Positions 9,614 to 18,349 of a DNA stretch of 64,000 nt are shown piece after piece. Under the pieces are notes generated by a model, which searched no databases, was not told where the DNA came from, and saw only the letters and a list, made by a program, of their open reading frames with translations. The stretch lies in NCBI RefSeq assembly GCF_004349085.1, contig NZ_SMFM01000001.1, positions 868,001 to 932,000 of the forward strand, written 5' to 3'. The DNA is from Flavobacterium caseinilyticum. GTDB lineage: Bacteria; Bacteroidota; Bacteroidia; Flavobacteriales; Flavobacteriaceae. How positions within the stretch are numbered: position 1 is the first letter of the stretch; each line of letters starts with the position of its first letter. Made by a program: the position numbers and the translations under genes.

Positions 9614-10532
9614 AAAAATTCTACTACTTGTAATAGCAATAATTATGGTAGGCTGTAACGCCGCAAAACCAGTTATTATAACGACAAAAAAAGCACCTTT
9701 AAAACCAAAAACGGAAATAGTCCGTGGTGGTAAAAAACCAGTCTCAACTAAAACAATAGTTACAAATACCCCTTTAAAAAAGCCGGCCAATCCGCCCAAA
9801 GAAGTCTATAAAAATCAGGTAACTGAAGTGATAGTTTCCACTTCGCAAACCGTTGTTAGTAGTGATGTTGTGGCTAACTATATTGCTAAATTTAAAGATA
9901 TTGCAATGGATAACATGAAAATGTATGGTATTCCTGCCAGTATTGTTTTAGCTCAGGGAATATTAGAATCTGGTGCGGGAAGAGGAGATTTAGCGATAAC
10001 AGCTAATAATCATTTTGGTATAAAATGCCATGAAGGCTGGGCTGGTGAAAGTGTAAAACACGATGACGATGCAGCTCAGGAATGTTTCAGGAAGTATGAT
10101 AACGTATCGGAATCCTTCAAAGATCACGCACTGTTCCTAACGGGAAGAAGTAGGTATTCTAAATTATTTGCTTTTTCAAAAGACGATTATAAAGCATGGG
10201 CGAGAGGACTTAGAGCCGCAGGCTATGCAACAGACCCCAAATACCCGGATAAGTTGATTTCCTACATCCAGCGATATAAATTAGATCAATTTGACAATCA
10301 GGTTTTAGGGGTAGATTATGTTTCGAAACCCAATCGAATGGTTGAAGACTTAAAAGTTGAACCAAAAAATTCAAAAATAAATTTAAATAGGGATTTGATT
10401 TCATATGTGGTTCAAAAAGGAGACACGCTATATTCTATTTCAAAAAAATTCAATTTAGATATTAAAGAGTTAAAGAAAAAAAATAATCTGGTACAGAACG
10501 GACTTTCGATTGGACAACAGTTGAAGATTTAA
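9606..10532 (+). CDS. Lipoprotein N-acetylglucosaminidase with LysM domain
   Basis: 308 residues. A lipoprotein signal peptide with lipobox MVGC (Cys at about residue 18) is followed by a Lys/Pro/Thr-rich linker. A glucosaminidase domain of the FlgJ/LytD class spans about 95-225 and includes the catalytic-glutamate motif LAQGILESGAG and the NHFGIKC segment. A C-terminal LysM module (about 263-308; YVVQKGDTLYSISKKF) binds peptidoglycan. The expected role is cell-wall hydrolysis during growth or division, from the periplasmic face of a membrane. The start overlaps the preceding gene by 8 bp. Confidence 0.9.
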   Translation: MVKKILLLVIAIIMVGCNAAKPVIITTKKAPLKPKTEIVRGGKKPVSTKTIVTNTPLKKPANPPKEVYKNQVTEVIVSTSQTVVSSDVVANYIAKFKDIAMDNMKMYGIPASIVLAQGILESGAGRGDLAITANNHFGIKCHEGWAGESVKHDDDAAQECFRKYDNVSESFKDHALFLTGRSRYSKLFAFSKDDYKAWARGLRAAGYATDPKYPDKLISYIQRYKLDQFDNQVLGVDYVSKPNRMVEDLKVEPKNSKINLNRDLISYVVQKGDTLYSISKKFNLDIKELKKKNNLVQNGLSIGQQLKI

Positions 10533-10551
10533 CAATAGTTGTCTATTTTTG
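10521..10551 (+). promoter_or_regulatory. hemL promoter
   Basis: TTG at 10521-10523 and TATTTTTG at 10544-10551 with a 20-nt spacer, close to the Bacteroidota sigma factor consensus. The -33 element lies inside the last codons of the glucosaminidase gene. Transcription would start about 25 nt before the hemL ATG. Confidence 0.65.
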
Positions 10552-10581
10552 AAATGACCAATTAAAAATACAAATTTTAAA

Positions 10582-11868
10582 ATGTTATATAAAAGAAGCA
10601 GTCAGCTTTTTGCTGAAGCAGAAAAAGTAATTCCGGGAGGTGTAAATTCACCAGTAAGAGCTTTTAAAGCCGTGGGTGGAACTCCAATTTTTGTCAAAAG
10701 TGCCAAAGGTGCTTATTTGTATGATGAAGATGGAAACCGTTTGATAGACTATATCAATTCTTGGGGACCGATGATTTTAGGACACGCTTACGAACCGGTT
10801 GTACAAGCCGTGATAGAAAAAGCGAAGTTGGGAACCTCGTTTGGAATGCCAACAGAATTGGAAACGCAAATTGCAGCTTTAGCGGTAGCGATGGTTCCAA
10901 ATATCGATAAAATCAGATTTGTAAACTCCGGTACCGAAGCCTGTATGAGCGCTGTAAGACTGGCTCGCGGATTTACCAAAAAAGATAAAATAATAAAATT
11001 CGCAGGTTGTTATCACGGTCATTCGGATTCGTTTTTAATTCAGGCCGGAAGTGGAGCAATTACTTTTGGTTCACCAAACAGTCCTGGAGTTACTGCAGGA
11101 ACGGCCAAAGATACTTTGCTGGCACGATACAATGATTTAGAAAATGTAGCCACTTTAATCGAAGCAAATAAAAATGAAATCGCTGCCATCATCGTAGAGC
11201 CTGTTGCGGGGAATATGGGCTGTATTCCGCCTAATAAAGGCTTTTTGGAAGGCTTGCGCCAATTGTGTACTGATAACGGAATTCTATTGATTTTTGATGA
11301 GGTTATGACTGGTTTCAGACTCGCCGCCGGTGGTGTTCAGGAATTGTCTAATGTAGCGGCTGATATTGTTTGTTTTGGGAAAGTAATTGGCGGAGGATTG
11401 CCTGTTGGTGCTTTTGCTGCGCGTGAAGAAATTATGAATTATTTGGCTCCTTTGGGTCCCGTTTATCAGGCAGGAACATTGTCAGGGAATCCATTGGCAA
11501 TGGCAGCAGGATTAGCAATGTTACAAGCTTTAGACAGTGATCGTGCTATTTTTCAAAGATTAGAAGAGAAAACAGCCTATTTGGCTGCAGGAATTGATAA
11601 AGTGCTTACAGCAAATAATATTCTTTTTACCATCAACAGCATTGGATCGATGATCTCGGTTCATTTTGATGCTGCTCCGGTTGTAGATTTTCAAACGGCC
11701 GCAAACGGCGATAACGATACCTTCAAGAAATTCTTCCACGGATTGTTGCAGGAAGGAATTTATATTGCGCCATCAGCATATGAAACGTGGTTTATTACCG
11801 ATGCCTTAACCTACGAAGATTTAGATTTTACCATTCGAGCGATAGATAAAGTTTCAAAAACATTTTAA
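10582..11868 (+). CDS. hemL: Glutamate-1-semialdehyde 2,1-aminomutase
   Basis: 428 residues, the usual length. It converts glutamate-1-semialdehyde to 5-aminolevulinate, the C5 route to heme, using PLP in the cytoplasm. Landmarks are [11 protein letters not shown] near residue 20, the NSGTEA motif, [16 protein letters not shown] with the PLP-contacting Asp, and [14 protein letters not shown] carrying the Schiff-base lysine K267. [10 protein letters not shown] is also typical. It has its own promoter and a strong terminator immediately after the stop, so it behaves as a single-gene unit even though it follows the glucosaminidase closely. Confidence 0.97.
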   Translation: MLYKRSSQLFAEAEKVIPGGVNSPVRAFKAVGGTPIFVKSAKGAYLYDEDGNRLIDYINSWGPMILGHAYEPVVQAVIEKAKLGTSFGMPTELETQIAALAVAMVPNIDKIRFVNSGTEACMSAVRLARGFTKKDKIIKFAGCYHGHSDSFLIQAGSGAITFGSPNSPGVTAGTAKDTLLARYNDLENVATLIEANKNEIAAIIVEPVAGNMGCIPPNKGFLEGLRQLCTDNGILLIFDEVMTGFRLAAGGVQELSNVAADIVCFGKVIGGGLPVGAFAAREEIMNYLAPLGPVYQAGTLSGNPLAMAAGLAMLQALDSDRAIFQRLEEKTAYLAAGIDKVLTANNILFTINSIGSMISVHFDAAPVVDFQTAANGDNDTFKKFFHGLLQEGIYIAPSAYETWFITDALTYEDLDFTIRAIDKVSKTF

Positions 11869-11872
11869 GCGT

Positions 11873-11899
11873 AAAAAAGCCCCAATTTGGGGCTTTTTT
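11873..11899. terminator. Bidirectional terminator between hemL and the DUF4890 gene
   Basis: AAAAAAGCCCC / GGGGCTTTTTT hairpin with a short AATTT loop. A tracts on one side and T tracts on the other let it serve both converging genes. Confidence 0.92.
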
Positions 11900-11932
11900 A
11901 TGAAATAAGATGAAATATTTCAAGTGAATGGA

Positions 11933-12397
11933 TTATTTTTTGTCACCCATTTTTGCTGCTTTCCTGTCCTTTTTGTGCATCATTCTTTTTTTCATTCCCT
12001 GATGTCTTTTTCCTTTCATGTTTTCCCATTTTTTGTATTGGTCAGCTGAAAGAATTTTCTTCATTCTTTCTTTCATCACAATTTGCTCATCTAACATTTG
12101 ATTTTTCTTAGCAAATCGTTCGTTTGCAGTAAGTTGTTTTTTAACGGAATTTCTGTTCGCTTTTCGCTCTGCCATTCTAGCGTCTCTTGTGGCGCTTTGT
12201 TCAGCGATGATTTTACTCATTTCTCTTTGCTGCGATGCACTTAAGTCTAAGTCCAAAGCCATCTTTTTTAAGTGCAGCTGGTTTCTTTGCTCTGACGTCA
12301 TTTGCTCCATTCTTGCTTTTTCCGGTCTTGCTTTTCTTTCTTGTGCAAAGCTTGTCAATCCGACAACTAATAATGCAACGATAAATAATTTTTTCAT
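11933..12397 (-). CDS. Spy/CpxP-like periplasmic protein, DUF4890 family
   Basis: 154 residues. The signal peptide MKKLFIVALLVVGLTSFAQE ends at about residue 19. The mature part is strongly charged, rich in Lys, Arg, Met and Gln, and predicted helical (for example QRNQLHLKKMALDLDLSASQ, then QREMSKIIAEQ). DUF4890 proteins resemble the stress chaperones Spy and CpxP in composition and heptad-like helices. The Lys/Met/His-rich tail (MKGKRHQGMKKRMMHKK) could bind metal or anionic surfaces. A periplasmic chaperone or envelope-stress role is inference. It converges on hemL. Confidence 0.75.
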   Translation of the reverse strand: MKKLFIVALLVVGLTSFAQERKARPEKARMEQMTSEQRNQLHLKKMALDLDLSASQQREMSKIIAEQSATRDARMAERKANRNSVKKQLTANERFAKKNQMLDEQIVMKERMKKILSADQYKKWENMKGKRHQGMKKRMMHKKDRKAAKMGDKK

Positions 12398-12627
12398 TTG
12401 TAGTGTTTTAAGTTTTATAATGATAAGACAAGAAGATTCCTTAAAAGTTTAAACGTTAACAAAAGTTTATTGTTTGGTTTTAAAATGGAATAAAACTTTA
12501 AAACTGAATTTGTTTTTTAAAATACAGTGCTGCCACAATTCTGTTCCAAGCTAAAGCATGATATTTATCAGTTTTTATTCCGTAATCTTTCTGGATTTTT
12601 GTGGTTTATTTATTTAAATCATTTAGC

Positions 12628-14442
12628 ATGACAACAGTTAAACCACTTCATACTTTTCATATCCCGGTTATGGGACTTGCTTATACGATTGATAGTCCGA
12701 TACGAGTGGCGAAGTATGGAATTTCGTCCGTGATTTCAATAATGGATGATGAACTTATCGAAAAAATGAATGCTTTTTACAGCAGGAAATTCGATTTACC
12801 GTATCAGGAAATTACGCAAAAAATACATGATTATCGAGCAGAACGTATTACTTCCTACTTGAATTTGGTAGACAAAATCGTGAAGGAAAAATTCGAAAAT
12901 TTCAAAACGGAATTATCCGAAAGCAAATCAGCTTTGGAAAATTACATCGCCATTTTGCCCAACAAATCAGAAATTAAAGCGGGTTTGCAAAACTTGATGG
13001 AAGACGGTTTTGCTTTCAAAGAAAACATCAAAAATTATTTGGAGAAAAATCTCTATCCGGGCGATATTGACGTCAATATTATGACCAAATTGGATAAGGA
13101 TAATTTTATCAAAGACGAACAATTGCCAATTATTTTTAATGATGCACATGCCGCGCTTCGTGGGTTTGTGAACAGTACATTAGAATCTTCGGTAGTTTTA
13201 TCGGCGGGGATGAATCCAAGATTATACAGCTATTTCGAAAGTTTTTCGGCTTTCTTTCCTGATGCGAATAATACACTGAAAAAGAAAATTACACTTAAAG
13301 TTAGCGACTTTCGTTCGGCGATGATTCAAGGAAATTTTTTGGCTAAAAAAGGTCTTTGGGTTTCTGAATATCGAATCGAATCCGGACTGAATTGTGGCGG
13401 TCACGCTTTTGCCACCGAAGGATATTTATTAGGACCAATTTTGGAAGAATTCAAACAGAAAAAAGAGCAATTGATTCAATCTGCGCATGAGTTGATGGTG
13501 AAAGCATTGGGACAAAAAGAAATGCATGTTCCAGAACAACCTTTGGATTTAAAAATCACGGTTCAAGGCGGCGTAGGAACTGCTAAAGAACACGATTTTT
13601 TAATCGAGGAATACAACGTTGATTCTGTGGGTTGGGGTTCGCCTTTTTTATTGGTGCCTGAAGCTACATCGGTAGACGAGCACACCAGAACATTATTGGC
13701 TGGAGCCAAAGAAGATGATTTGTATCTAAGTCATATTTCGCCGTTGGGAATTCCTTTCAATACGTTACGAGGAACAACGAATGAAAAATTGAAAATGAAA
13801 CGTATTGAGGAAAGCAAAGCGGGGAGTTCATGTCCAAAACGATTTTTGGCGCTAAGCAAAGAATACGATGCGAAAGGAATTTGTACCTCTTCCAAGAAAT
13901 ACCAAGACTTGAAACTGGAAGAATTGCTTCTTGAAAAACATATTTTAACTGCTGAAATTTTCGAAAAAAAGAAAAACAGTATTACGGAGAAAGCCTGTCT
14001 TTGTGTGGGTTTAGCCAATGCTTCGTATCTTGAAAATGACATTGCGATAAAAGGGCAGGCGCAGGGTGTAATCATTTGTCCAGGACCCAATATGGCTTAT
14101 TTTGACCAAGAGGTTTCATTGTCTAAAATGGTGCAGCATATTTACGGAAACGCAACTGTATTGTCAGTTACTGATCGACCAAATTTGTTTGTGAAGGAGT
14201 TAAAAATGTATTTGGATTATCTGAAAAATGAAATTTCATCAGTTACTGAAGAAATCACTGTGGGACAAATTAAAAAATGGAATTCGTTTAAAAATAATTT
14301 GCTTCTCGGAATTGGATATTATGAAGATTTATTTTCAACAACTCCTTTTTTTGAAAGCACTAAAAAAGAGATTTTCAGTCAGTTCATTTCGTATAGAATG
14401 GAATTAAATGAGATCGAAATTCCCGTACTGAAATTGGCGTAA
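12628..14442 (+). CDS. Unrecognised 604-residue protein with conserved-looking Cys motifs, possible FMN/TIM-barrel oxidoreductase
   Basis: I do not recognise a named family. The N-terminus (HTFHIPVMGLAYTIDSPIRV, then a hydrophobic SVISIM strand) resembles the first strand of TIM-barrel flavin enzymes. A later segment, ITVQGGVGTAKEHDFLIEEY, then NVDSVGWGSPFLLVPEA, looks like late barrel strands with a glycine phosphate loop. Cysteines occur in NCGGHAF, SSCPKRF, KGICTSS, KACLCVGL and IICPGPN, a set that could bind an Fe-S cluster or metal. The middle (about residues 60-200) is helical and charged. An in-frame GTG at 12601 would add nine residues; the ATG at 12628 is preferred because it starts the conserved-looking sequence. 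No signal peptide, so cytoplasmic. It has no operon partner. Function unknown; the flavin idea is low confidence. Confidence 0.8.
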   Translation: MTTVKPLHTFHIPVMGLAYTIDSPIRVAKYGISSVISIMDDELIEKMNAFYSRKFDLPYQEITQKIHDYRAERITSYLNLVDKIVKEKFENFKTELSESKSALENYIAILPNKSEIKAGLQNLMEDGFAFKENIKNYLEKNLYPGDIDVNIMTKLDKDNFIKDEQLPIIFNDAHAALRGFVNSTLESSVVLSAGMNPRLYSYFESFSAFFPDANNTLKKKITLKVSDFRSAMIQGNFLAKKGLWVSEYRIESGLNCGGHAFATEGYLLGPILEEFKQKKEQLIQSAHELMVKALGQKEMHVPEQPLDLKITVQGGVGTAKEHDFLIEEYNVDSVGWGSPFLLVPEATSVDEHTRTLLAGAKEDDLYLSHISPLGIPFNTLRGTTNEKLKMKRIEESKAGSSCPKRFLALSKEYDAKGICTSSKKYQDLKLEELLLEKHILTAEIFEKKKNSITEKACLCVGLANASYLENDIAIKGQAQGVIICPGPNMAYFDQEVSLSKMVQHIYGNATVLSVTDRPNLFVKELKMYLDYLKNEISSVTEEITVGQIKKWNSFKNNLLLGIGYYEDLFSTTPFFESTKKEIFSQFISYRMELNEIEIPVLKLA

Positions 14443-14459
14443 AGCCTCGAAGTAGTAGG

Positions 14460-14508
14460 TTTTGAATAGAATGATTTTATTGAAGATTATTCTATTCAAA
14501 ACTATTTT
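14460..14508 (+). terminator. Probable terminator after the 604-residue protein gene
   Basis: Perfect 13-bp inverted repeat TTTTGAATAGAAT (14460-14472) / ATTCTATTCAAAA (14489-14501) followed by CTATTTTT. The T tract is short and the stem A/T-rich, so termination may be partial. Confidence 0.6.
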
Positions 14509-14525
14509 TATACTCCATGATGTTG

Positions 14526-14533
14526 TAAATTTG
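14526..14533 (+). promoter_or_regulatory. -7 promoter box of the putative copper locus
   Basis: TAAATTTG ends only 4 nt before the GTG start codon at 14538. No TTG is found 19 nt upstream. If used, the transcript would be leaderless or nearly so. Confidence 0.5.
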
Positions 14534-14537
14534 CGCC

Positions 14538-14912
14538 GTGAAAAAAATCATATTCATAATTGTATTAATCATGCTTATAAAGCCAATTCTTCCGGTTTTA
14601 GAGTATGTCGTGAATTATGAATACATTTCAAAAGTGCTTTGTATCAACAAGGATAAGCCTAAATTGGAATGTAACGGAAAATGTCATTTGATGAAAGAAT
14701 TGGCCAAAGCTTCTGATGCTGAAACGCCGCTTTCTTCAGATAAAAAAGGAACTGCTTCAATACTTGACGTAATTATATTTGAGGAAATTAAATCCTTCGA
14801 AATTGTACCCGTTTGTTTTGGTACCACAGAAAAATTAAACCCATACTATTCTAATTTATACTTTCACTTGAATAGTGCTTCTGTATTTCACCCACCCACT
14901 TTCATTTCTTAA
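14538..14912 (+). CDS. Small membrane-anchored protein with CNGKC motif, first gene of a putative copper locus
   Basis: 124 residues. The hydrophobic N-terminus (about 3-25) is a signal anchor or signal peptide. It is followed by VLCINKDKPKLECNGKCHLMKEL (about residues 33-55, split here: CINKDKP, ECNGKCHLMKEL), with three cysteines, one histidine and a methionine. The motif recurs in Bacteroidota hypothetical proteins and suggests metal binding or a disulphide, but no activity is known to me. The start is GTG; a later Met12 would cut the hydrophobic segment in half. The order small Cys protein, Met/His-rich lipoprotein, TonB receptor on one strand suggests a role in handling a metal, probably copper, across the envelope. 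Confidence 0.7.
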   Translation: MKKIIFIIVLIMLIKPILPVLEYVVNYEYISKVLCINKDKPKLECNGKCHLMKELAKASDAETPLSSDKKGTASILDVIIFEEIKSFEIVPVCFGTTEKLNPYYSNLYFHLNSASVFHPPTFIS

Positions 14913-15046
14913 ATTTTAGGCACATAGTGTGCTTTTAGTAATCCGTTTTATACAACGGATCAGATTCTGTTTGCATTTTTTGGAAATAAATCCTCCAGAA
15001 ATTGCCTGCGAATCAATACCTAATATTTAAAATAAAATCTAAAGAA

Positions 15047-15895
15047 ATGAAATTTCAATTAAAAAACATACTGGCTGTAGTGGCTATCGCATTCGCGTTT
15101 TCTTCATGTTCCTCAGATAACGACACTCCTGTCGTTGATGAATTGGCAGAATTGACCAAATTCAAAGAAATCACAAACACCACCCATACTATCGAAATGT
15201 ACTCTTACACTGGAGCTTTAGAACAAGGTTATAACGAAATCAGTTTAAGAATTAAAGACAAAACAAGCGGCGATTACGTAAATAATGCGACTGTTAGTTG
15301 GATGCCACTGATGCACATGACTATGATGACGCATTCGTGTCCAAAATCGGAAGTTGAAAAAGTAGCGGCTGCTGGAGCTTTATACAGAGGAAATATTGTT
15401 TTTCAAATGCCTCAAAACGCTACGGAATACTGGGATTTGAAAATAGATTACACGGTTAATGGAACTGCATATACGGCAACTTCAGTAATTGATGTTCCGG
15501 CTTCGGCTAAGCAAAGAGTGACTACTTTTACAGGTTCTGATAATGTAAAATATATTGTGGCTTATGTTGAACCACATCATCCAAAAGTGGCACTGAACGA
15601 CATTATTGTGGGTGTTTATAAAATGGAATCGATGATGAGTTTTCCGGTTGTTGATCATTTTAAAGTTAAAATTGATCCAAGAATGCCAAGCATGGGAAAT
15701 CATGGTTCGCCAAACAATGTTGATTTAACACAGTCCGCTTTGGACAAATTATATCACGGAAAATTATCATTGACCATGACCGGTTTATGGAAAATCAACT
15801 TACAGCTTTTAAATGCATCTGATGTTGTTTTGAAAGGCGAAACTATTACGGATTTAGTTCCGGCGAGCAGTATTTATTTTGAGATAGAATTCTAA
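15047..15895 (+). CDS. Met/His-rich lipoprotein, YtkA-like, putative copper-binding partner of the TonB receptor
   Basis: 282 residues from the ATG at 15047. The frame is open to a TTG at 15002, but the ATG gives a clean lipoprotein signal peptide with lipobox FSSC (Cys about 21). The mature protein appears to hold two beta-rich halves. The first contains WMPLMHMTMMTHSCP (about residues 85-99), a dense cluster of Met, His and Cys. The second contains VEPHHPK and DPRMPSMGNHG. This pattern resembles FixH/YtkA-type and CopC-like copper proteins, though no exact family assignment is possible by eye. It would face the periplasm or surface. It precedes the TonB receptor by 84 bp, with a hairpin in the gap. 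Confidence 0.75.
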   Translation: MKFQLKNILAVVAIAFAFSSCSSDNDTPVVDELAELTKFKEITNTTHTIEMYSYTGALEQGYNEISLRIKDKTSGDYVNNATVSWMPLMHMTMMTHSCPKSEVEKVAAAGALYRGNIVFQMPQNATEYWDLKIDYTVNGTAYTATSVIDVPASAKQRVTTFTGSDNVKYIVAYVEPHHPKVALNDIIVGVYKMESMMSFPVVDHFKVKIDPRMPSMGNHGSPNNVDLTQSALDKLYHGKLSLTMTGLWKINLQLLNASDVVLKGETITDLVPASSIYFEIEF

Positions 15896-15916
15896 ATCTA
15901 TTTCATTTTCTTAACT

Positions 15917-15970
15917 AAAAAAGGTCAAAAAAATCAAATGCATTGACAGCTGTTCTTTTGGCCTTTTTTT
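15917..15970 (+). terminator. Hairpin/attenuator between lipoprotein and TonB receptor genes
   Basis: AAAAAAGGTCAAAA (15917-15930) pairs with TTTTGGCCTTTTTT (15956-15969) over 14 bp with one G-T wobble, followed by T. It looks like an intrinsic terminator placed 10 bp before the receptor start codon, so receptor expression would need read-through or an internal promoter. Confidence 0.7.
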
Positions 15971-15979
15971 AATTTTTCT

Positions 15980-17980
15980 ATGATGAAAAAGAAATTATAC
16001 GGTTTTGTACTCTTATGTTTCACCTCAATAACTCTTTTTGCACAAGGCCAGGTTACAGATACGGTCGTGCCAAAGAAACTAAATGAAGTGATTGTCATTG
16101 GAAAAAAAACACAATTATATCAAAAACAAACCAAACCTCTGGCTACAGTCGAGGAGTATTTGCAGCAGTCCGGAAAAGTTGGAATGATCAAGAGAGGCGG
16201 TTATGCGTGGGAGCCAATCATTAACAGTATGGCTACCGAAAGAACGTTGATAACCATTGACGGAATGCGTGTTTTTGGAGCCTGTACTGACAAAATGGAC
16301 CCGATAACTTCTTATGTTGAGGTTTCTAATTTATCGGAGGCTACAATCACATCAGGACAGTTGGGCGGTTCTCATGGGGCAACCATTGGTGGAGCTATTG
16401 ATTTAAAAAGAAATCGCAGCGGATTTATAAATTCCGGTTGGGATGTTTCACTGCACTCCGGTTTTGAAAGCAATGGCAATCAAAAAATTATTGGATCGGC
16501 AGTCAATTACGCAAACAATCGTTTTTATATCGATACTGATTTCATGTATCGCGATGCCGAAAATTATTCGGCAGGAAACAATCAAGAAGTTTTGTATTCA
16601 CAGTTTAGAAAATTCAATATTTCTGCCACTTCTGGTTTTTCTTTTGATGGAAATAAAATGTTGGAAGCTTCATTAATCTATGATAAAGCAACTGATGTGG
16701 GTTATCCGGCACTTCCGATGGATGTTTCTTTGGCGGAAGCTTTAATCACTTCATTGAAATTTGAATATGTTCCAAAGTCTTCCAAAATTGAAAATTTGGA
16801 AACTAAAATTTATTACAACACAATCACGCACATTATGGATGATACTAAACGTCCATCTGTGCCTATTCATATGGATATGCCCGGCTGGAGCGATACGTAT
16901 GGATTTTATTCAAAAGCCAAAGGAGTTTTTAAAAGCCATCATTTTCTGGTGGATTTGAATTCGTTTTACAACCGCTCCGTTGCCGAAATGACGATGTATC
17001 CAAGTGATCCAAATGAAAGTCTGATGTTTATGTTTACCTGGCCGGATGTGCGAACACTTTATAATGCGTTGTTTCTGGAAGACAACATCATTTTAAACAG
17101 TCAATCCAGTTTGCGATTTTCAGCAAGTGTTTCGAATCATTTTAATAAAGTTGCCGATGAGTTGGGACTAGAAAGTCTGCAGATTTTTTATCCAAATATG
17201 AAAGACAGTAAAAATAGAATTTTAAAAAGCATTTCGTCGAATTATACAGTCGATAAAAATGGGTTTCAGTATGGTTTTGGACTTGCTTTTGGTGAGCGCG
17301 CTCCGTCGGTTTCTGAGGGATATGGATTTTATTTATTCAATAGTTTTGACCGATTCGATTATATTGGAAACCCGGAATTAACAAACGAAAAATCATCTGA
17401 AGCGAATGCTTTTATTGGTTACAAAACCCAAAAAATCAGCACTAAAATTTCGTCTTCCTATTTTCATATTTCAAATTATATCGTCGGTAAACCAGCTGAG
17501 AATTTGATTCCGATGACCATTGGCGCAACCGGGATTAAGATCTACACAGCACTGGATTATGCTGTCATTTTTAATACGGATTTGAACATCGAATACCAAT
17601 TTGACAAGAATTTTAAATGGTCTGGGCAATTGGTTTACAGTTACGGACAGGACTATAAAAAAGAGAATTTACCTTTTATAAGTCCGTTGCGGTACACTTC
17701 TTCGCTGCATTATAGACTAAATAAATTTTCCTCTGAAATCGCGGTTGAGGGAAATGCAGTTCAAACGCAACACAGTCTTTTTTATGGAGAAGACAGAACG
17801 CCGGATTATGCTATTTTAAACTTCGCAGCGAGTTATTCGTTTCAGATTGATAAAAGCAATTGGAATGTAAAAGCAGGAGTAGAGAATATTTTAGATACGT
17901 ATTATTCCACTTTTTCAGATTGGAACAATATTCCTAGGAAAGGAAGAAATTTCTTTTTGAATATTAGTTTTGGGTTTTAG
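15980..17980 (+). CDS. TonB-dependent outer-membrane receptor, OprC/NosA-like (copper)
   Basis: 666 residues. Signal peptide to about residue 21 (LFAQGQ). The TonB box region LNEVIVIGKK lies at about 34-43. The plug domain (about 55-160) contains ITIDGMRVFGACTDKMDP, very like the plug motif of the copper receptors OprC of Pseudomonas and NosA. Glycine-rich QLGGSHGATIGGAIDL follows, and then a beta-barrel ending in the aromatic FLNISFGF. Methionine-rich barrel loops (EMTMYPSDPNESLMFMF) fit a soft-metal ligand. The role is TonB-driven import across the outer membrane; copper as substrate is inferred from the plug motif and the neighbours. There is no SusD partner and no carboxypeptidase-like N-terminal extension. 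Confidence 0.85.
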   Translation: MMKKKLYGFVLLCFTSITLFAQGQVTDTVVPKKLNEVIVIGKKTQLYQKQTKPLATVEEYLQQSGKVGMIKRGGYAWEPIINSMATERTLITIDGMRVFGACTDKMDPITSYVEVSNLSEATITSGQLGGSHGATIGGAIDLKRNRSGFINSGWDVSLHSGFESNGNQKIIGSAVNYANNRFYIDTDFMYRDAENYSAGNNQEVLYSQFRKFNISATSGFSFDGNKMLEASLIYDKATDVGYPALPMDVSLAEALITSLKFEYVPKSSKIENLETKIYYNTITHIMDDTKRPSVPIHMDMPGWSDTYGFYSKAKGVFKSHHFLVDLNSFYNRSVAEMTMYPSDPNESLMFMFTWPDVRTLYNALFLEDNIILNSQSSLRFSASVSNHFNKVADELGLESLQIFYPNMKDSKNRILKSISSNYTVDKNGFQYGFGLAFGERAPSVSEGYGFYLFNSFDRFDYIGNPELTNEKSSEANAFIGYKTQKISTKISSSYFHISNYIVGKPAENLIPMTIGATGIKIYTALDYAVIFNTDLNIEYQFDKNFKWSGQLVYSYGQDYKKENLPFISPLRYTSSLHYRLNKFSSEIAVEGNAVQTQHSLFYGEDRTPDYAILNFAASYSFQIDKSNWNVKAGVENILDTYYSTFSDWNNIPRKGRNFFLNISFGF

Positions 17981-18009
17981 TAAGTATCAGAGTGATGATT
18001 TGTTATAAA

Positions 18010-18037
18010 AAAAGTAGCTTCGATTGAAGCTCCTTTT
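18010..18037. terminator. Weak bidirectional hairpin between converging genes
   Basis: AGCTTC (18016-18021) / GAAGCT (18026-18031) flanked by A and T runs. It separates the TonB receptor from the converging toxin gene. The short stem makes it moderate. Confidence 0.5.
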
Positions 18038-18040
18038 AAA

Positions 18041-18349
18041 CTATTTTTTTAGAAGCTGTAAAAGTTTTTTTGGATTTTGTCGATTATCCCAAAATGCAAC
18101 AACAATCAAATTTTTTTTGGTTGTTTTATAAAAAATATTGTAGTTTCCTAAAGTTGAAGTTCTGATGTCAATTAAATTTGTAGCGGTCGAGGCTTCCGGA
18201 TTTTTAAGAATATACTGTATGTTCGCTGAAATTTCGTGGATTAATTTTATCGAATAAGCTGAAGATTTATTTCGTTTGGTCCAATATTTCAATATTTTTC
18301 TTCGTTGACGAGCGGCTGTGTCGGTCCAAACTACAGTTTTGATAGCCAT
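18041..18349 (-). CDS. RelE/ParE-family toxin
   Basis: 102 residues with the usual ParE/RelE layout: an N-terminal helical hairpin (TDTAARQRRKILKYW), a middle helix (NIQYILKNPEAST), then beta strands (RTSTLGNYNIFYKTTKKNLIVVAFWDNRQNP). Family members either cleave mRNA on the ribosome (RelE) or poison gyrase (ParE); the final FWDNRQNPKKLL is common in both. It overlaps the antitoxin gene by 19 bp, downstream in the usual order. Confidence 0.88.
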   Translation of the reverse strand: MAIKTVVWTDTAARQRRKILKYWTKRNKSSAYSIKLIHEISANIQYILKNPEASTATNLIDIRTSTLGNYNIFYKTTKKNLIVVAFWDNRQNPKKLLQLLKK

